Shown piece after piece: positions 61,609 through 64,000 of a DNA stretch of 64,000 nt. How positions within the stretch are numbered: the stretch's first letter is position 1; each line of letters starts with the position of its first letter. Position numbers and translations under genes: made by a program. The notes under the pieces were generated by a model, which was given only the letters and a program-made list of their open reading frames with translations, made no database searches and was not told the DNA's origin. The DNA is taken from contig NZ_JAPEPT010000005.1 of the NCBI RefSeq assembly GCF_026339995.1, positions 496,001 through 560,000 of the forward strand, given 5' to 3'. Source of the stretch: Streptomyces sp. NBC_01481. GTDB taxonomy: Bacteria > Actinomycetota > Actinomycetes > Streptomycetales > Streptomycetaceae.

Positions 61609-62745
61609 CGCCTCAATGGCAAATGGCGGGCCCGCTACCGCGACCTCGACGGCAAGGAGCATGCCCGTCACTTCGACCGTAAGGTCGACGCCCAGCGGTG
61701 GCTCGACCAGGTCACGACCAGCATGGTCACCGGCCTGTATGTCGATCCGCGCGCCGGAAGGATCTCCTTCGAGAAGTACGCGACGAAGTGGGAGGGTGAG
61801 CAGATCGCCGGTGAGGCGGGCACCCGGATCACCGACAACGCTCTGCGGGTGCACCTGATACCCGCGCTCGGCTCCTACGCGATGGCGTCCCTGCGGCGGA
61901 CCCATATCCAGCCGCCCTTCAAGAAGTTGTCCGAGCAGCTCGGGCCCGGCAGCGTGCGCAACGTTTACGACGTCCTCGTCCGCGTCATGATGGCCGCGGT
62001 CGAGGACCAGGTCATGGCCGCAAGCCCCTGCAAGCGGATCACGCTCCCGTCCATGCCGGACGAGGAGATCACTCCGCCGACCGTCGCGCAGGTCAATGCG
62101 ATGGCCGGTGTCATGCCGCCGTACATCCGCGCCGCGATCGTCGTACTGGCCGGATCAGGCTTGTGTATAGGCGAGTTGCTCGGCCTGCAGGTCTCGGACG
62201 TCGACTTCAAGAACGGCACCATCCGCGTCGAGCGCCAGCGTCTCCAATCGGGCCTGATCGGTCCGCCGAAGACCGGCAAGTCCCGGCGCACGGTTCCGGT
62301 CGGAGAGGTTGTCACGGACGCGCTCCTCGCGCATCTCGCTGCACGGCCCTCGAAAGAGTGGCTGTTCACCATGGAGGAGGGCAAACCCCTCAACTACCGT
62401 CGCTGGAAGACCGAATGGAACTGCGCCCGTCGCGCGCTCCAGGCGGCGGAGAACGAGGCGGCCGAGCGTGAGGGCCGCAAGCCCGTCGCGCTGCCGCACA
62501 TGGTGACCCACGATCTGGGGCACGTCTACGCCTCCGCCCTCATCGCGGGCGGGGCGAGCGTCAAGCAGGTCCAGATGGTCCTCGGCCATGCGTCCGCGGT
62601 CATCACCCTGCCTATCTACGCGCACCTGTGGCCGGGGGAAGAAGACCGCACCCGATCCGTCATGGACGCCGTTATCGGCGGCCTGCGGACCGGGTGCGGA
62701 CCGGTAGGCGATTCGACCCACGAAAGCGCAGGTCAGGCGGCCTAG
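61609..62745 (+). pseudogene. Tyrosine site-specific integrase, N-terminally damaged and catalytically degenerate
   Basis: Homology starts at RLNGKWRARYRDLDGKEHAR (61609), directly after an in-frame TAA and without a start codon. The first usable ATG is 61723 (MVTGLYVDPRAGRISFEKYA). The catalytic domain has lost key residues. Box I reads SGLCIGELLGL with Cys148 (TGT, 62164) where Arg is expected. Box II reads THDLGHVYASALI with Gly266 (GGG, 62518) in place of the HxxR arginine. Tyr299 (LPIYAHLWP) and GH289 remain. The 3' end is 4 bp from attR. Numbering from 61723. Confidence 0.88.
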
Positions 62746-62749
62746 GCAA

Positions 62750-62771
62750 AGATCAGGCCTTCTTGGTCTCC
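62750..62771. repeat. attR candidate: right copy of the 22-bp repeat, in the sodN 3' end
   Basis: Identical to 43368-43389. Read along sodN it covers the last codons (E T K K A), the TGA stop and three following bases, so integration there leaves the SodN protein unchanged. Confidence 0.92.
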
Positions 62772-63148
62772 CAGAAGATCTTGTCGATCTGGGCGATGTA
62801 GTCCAGCGCCTTCTGGCCGGTCGCCGGGTCCGTCGATGCCTTCGCGGCCGACAGCGCCTTGAGGGCGTCGTTGACCAGCTGGTGCAGCTCGGGGTACTTC
62901 TCGAAGTGCGGCGGCTTGAAGTAGTCGCTCCACAGCACCGAGACGTGGTGCTTGGCGAGCTCCGCGCGCTGCTCCTTGATGACCGTGGCGCGGGCCCGGA
63001 AGTGCGGGTCCTCGTTGGCCTGGAACTTCTCCTGGACGGCCTTGACCGACTCGGCCTCGATACGGGCCTGGGCCGGGTCGTAGACACCGCAAGGCAGGTC
63101 GCAGTGGGCGCTGACCTTCACCTTCGGGGCAAACAGGCGGGAGAGCAT
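62753..63148 (-). CDS. sodN: Nickel superoxide dismutase
   Basis: Cytosolic/secreted Ni-SOD that disproportionates superoxide. The 131-aa precursor MLSRLFAPKVKVSAHCDLPC has a short propeptide. Cleavage exposes the nickel hook HCDLPCGVYD, with His1, Cys2 and Cys6 as ligands. The rest matches the family to the end (ALDYIAQIDKIFWETKKA). The stop lies inside the island attachment repeat. The sodX gene lies divergent across 150 bp; nickel-dependent control is expected but no binding site was identified. Confidence 0.97.
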   Translation of the reverse strand: MLSRLFAPKVKVSAHCDLPCGVYDPAQARIEAESVKAVQEKFQANEDPHFRARATVIKEQRAELAKHHVSVLWSDYFKPPHFEKYPELHQLVNDALKALSAAKASTDPATGQKALDYIAQIDKIFWETKKA

Positions 63149-63298
63149 TGAGCTGTCCTTCCTCGTGATCGTCTTCTCAGGTGGGACATTACTCCGTGAG
63201 AGACGTGTTTTCGCGAGTGCCCCCTAGGGCTTAGGACAAAAGTCCAGGGTCAGTATGGGACTGGTGGGCGAACATACCGTGGGACTCGGAGGTGGCGG

Positions 63299-63718
63299 AT
63301 GACCGATCAGGGGCGGGAGCCGAAAGTGCCGTTCGGGGTCGCCGAGGTGACAGGTCCTTCCATGTACCCGACGCTCAAGCACGGGGATCAACTGCTGGTG
63401 CACTACGGCGCGGAGGTGCGGTCCGGCGACGTTGCCGTGCTGCGTCATCCGCTCCAGCAGGACCTGCTCATCGTCAAGCGGCTCGTCGAGCGGCGCGAGG
63501 ACGGCTGGTGGGTGCTCGGTGACAATCCGGGGGCGGAGGGGGACAGCCGGCTGTTCGGCACGGTGCCCCATGAGCTCCTCCTGGGGCGGGTACGCGGCAG
63601 GTACCGGCCGCTCGCGCGGGATCAGCGATCCGTGCGCGGGGTCGCCGCGTGGGCGTTCTCGGCGGTGAGGCCGGTGCTGTCCGACCGTTCCGTCTCGAGG
63701 CGCTTGCGGGCGCGGTAG
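63299..63718 (+). CDS. sodX: SodX, Ni-SOD maturation protease (S26-type)
   Basis: A 139-aa S26 signal-peptidase-like protein that removes the SodN propeptide. GPSMYPTLKHGDQLLVHYG contains the Ser nucleophile motif SMxPT, VIVKRLVERREDGWWVLGDN carries the general-base lysine, and GDNPGAEGDSRLFG is box E-like. GGAGG stands 9 bp upstream of the ATG. Its 3' end overlaps the CGNR gene on the other strand by about 97 bp, so one of the two ends may be set slightly long. Confidence 0.94.
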   Translation: MTDQGREPKVPFGVAEVTGPSMYPTLKHGDQLLVHYGAEVRSGDVAVLRHPLQQDLLIVKRLVERREDGWWVLGDNPGAEGDSRLFGTVPHELLLGRVRGRYRPLARDQRSVRGVAAWAFSAVRPVLSDRSVSRRLRAR

Positions 63719-64000
63719 GCGGCCACGTTGGCGCGCGTCGCGCAGCGGTCCGAGCAGTAGCGTCGGGAGCGGTTGGTCGAGGTGTCCAGATAGGCGTTGC
63801 GGCACGGCGCTGCCTGGCACAGGCCGAGCCGGTCGACTCCGTACTCGGTCAGATGGAACGCGAGCCCCATCGCGGCGATCGCGGCGTACCCCGCTGTCGC
63901 GTTGGACGGATGCTCGGCCAGGTGCATGTGCCACTTGGGCCGGCCGTCCTCGTCCCGGTAGTCGTGGCCGGAGATCTGCGGGTTGACCGGGAACTCGAGC
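63622..64000 (-). CDS. CGNR zinc-finger protein, 5' end outside the window
   Basis: The visible C-terminal part contains a zinc finger C-x5-C-x16-CxxxC-like pattern: GLCQAAPCRNAYLDTSTNRS then RYCSDRCATRANVAAYRARK. The frame runs in from the window edge (EFPVNPQISGHDYRDEDGRP) through MHLAEHPSNATAGYAAIAAM. This is the CGNR (DUF1470-type) family, putative stress-related DNA binders. The start is beyond 64000. Confidence 0.85.
   Translation of the reverse strand, partial: LEFPVNPQISGHDYRDEDGRPKWHMHLAEHPSNATAGYAAIAAMGLAFHLTEYGVDRLGLCQAAPCRNAYLDTSTNRSRRYCSDRCATRANVAAYRARKRLETERSDSTGLTAENAHAATPRTDR

Larger units (their letters stand above)
43368..62771. mobile_element. Genomic island integrated at the 3' end of sodN
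   Basis: About 19.4 kb between perfect 22-bp direct repeats. The right repeat lies in the last codons and stop of sodN; the left lies just past ltrA. Removing it would place ltrA and sodN tail to tail. A tyrosine recombinase gene abuts the right repeat. Contents: Rhs toxin, FG-GAP protein, immunity genes, orphan toxin cassettes, transposase remnants and a regulator. No replication, conjugation or phage structural genes are seen, so it is a cargo island rather than an ICE or prophage. The cassette genes are visibly less GC-rich than the core. Confidence 0.88.

Noticed and set aside
43368..62771. The island as an integrative conjugative element or prophage
   Set aside because: No FtsK/Tra, Rep, Xis, capsid, tail or terminase genes are visible; only an integrase remains, and it is degenerate.
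1..64000. CRISPR array
   Set aside because: No regularly spaced short repeats with unique spacers were seen; the only tandem array is the 87-bp dasR-end repeat.

Overview
The window is from the chromosome of a Streptomyces species. The evidence is very high GC, many GTG starts with 4-bp stop/start overlaps, and a gene order that I recall from the S. coelicolor SCO5212-SCO5255 region: aroA, sigR-rsrA, nrdAB, dasR-dasABCD, wblE, sigH with its anti-sigma gene, and sodN-sodX. Typical actinobacterial families (WblE, DUF3311, snapalysin, encapsulin 2B) agree. No database was searched; all assignments come from reading the sequence and from knowledge of the families.

Core region, 1-43290. Positions 1-9420 hold aroA (cut by the window edge), an M50-like membrane protease, a YedK/HMCES protein, a frameshifted hydrolase, the thiol-oxidative-stress pair sigR-rsrA behind a clear SigR-type promoter, two HD-GYP-type membrane proteins (the second degenerate), a TPR protein and def. 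Positions 9455-16560 hold an AraC/GlxA regulator, a rifampin-monooxygenase-like gene preceded by a RAE-like inverted repeat, and nrdA-nrdB behind a cobalamin riboswitch. Positions 16553-27615 hold a sodium:solute symporter with its DUF3311 partner, the dasR regulator with dasABC-dasD (amino-sugar uptake and hydrolysis), a SIS-domain gene and a PdtaS-like histidine kinase with a DasR-like site in front of it. Positions 27776-43287 hold wblE, a lipid kinase, a SigB-type sigma/anti-sigma pair, transport and metabolic genes, a family 2B encapsulin beside a polyprenyl synthase, a globin, the snpA-snpR protease locus, a lipoprotein with a TTA codon, and an LtrA protein.

Accessory region, 43368-62771. 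A perfect 22-bp direct repeat ends at the 3' end of sodN on the right and lies just after ltrA on the left. It brackets a 19.4-kb genomic island inserted at the sodN 3' end. A tyrosine integrase gene abuts the right repeat, but it has lost its N-terminus and both catalytic arginines, so the island looks immobile. Its cargo is a polymorphic-toxin locus: a 2291-residue secreted Rhs protein with a Hint pretoxin domain and toxin tip, a divergent 1098-residue FG-GAP/DNRLRE-like secreted protein, an immunity gene and, about 5.5 kb downstream, two orphan Hint-tail/toxin-tip/immunity cassettes. Each orphan cassette and the integrase gene are preceded by copies of the same ~120-bp leader. These are joined to the Hint tail or the integrase reading frame at a shared CACACGTA. 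Between the main toxin and the orphan cassettes lie an IS5-type transposase, a YwqG-like gene, an IS481-type remnant, and an XRE-TPR regulator gene truncated at its border with that remnant.

Right flank, 62753-64000. sodN (Ni-superoxide dismutase) is intact, sodX (its maturation protease) is divergent, and a CGNR zinc-finger gene runs off the window. The most interesting part is the Rhs island, with its apparent record of toxin-cassette capture.
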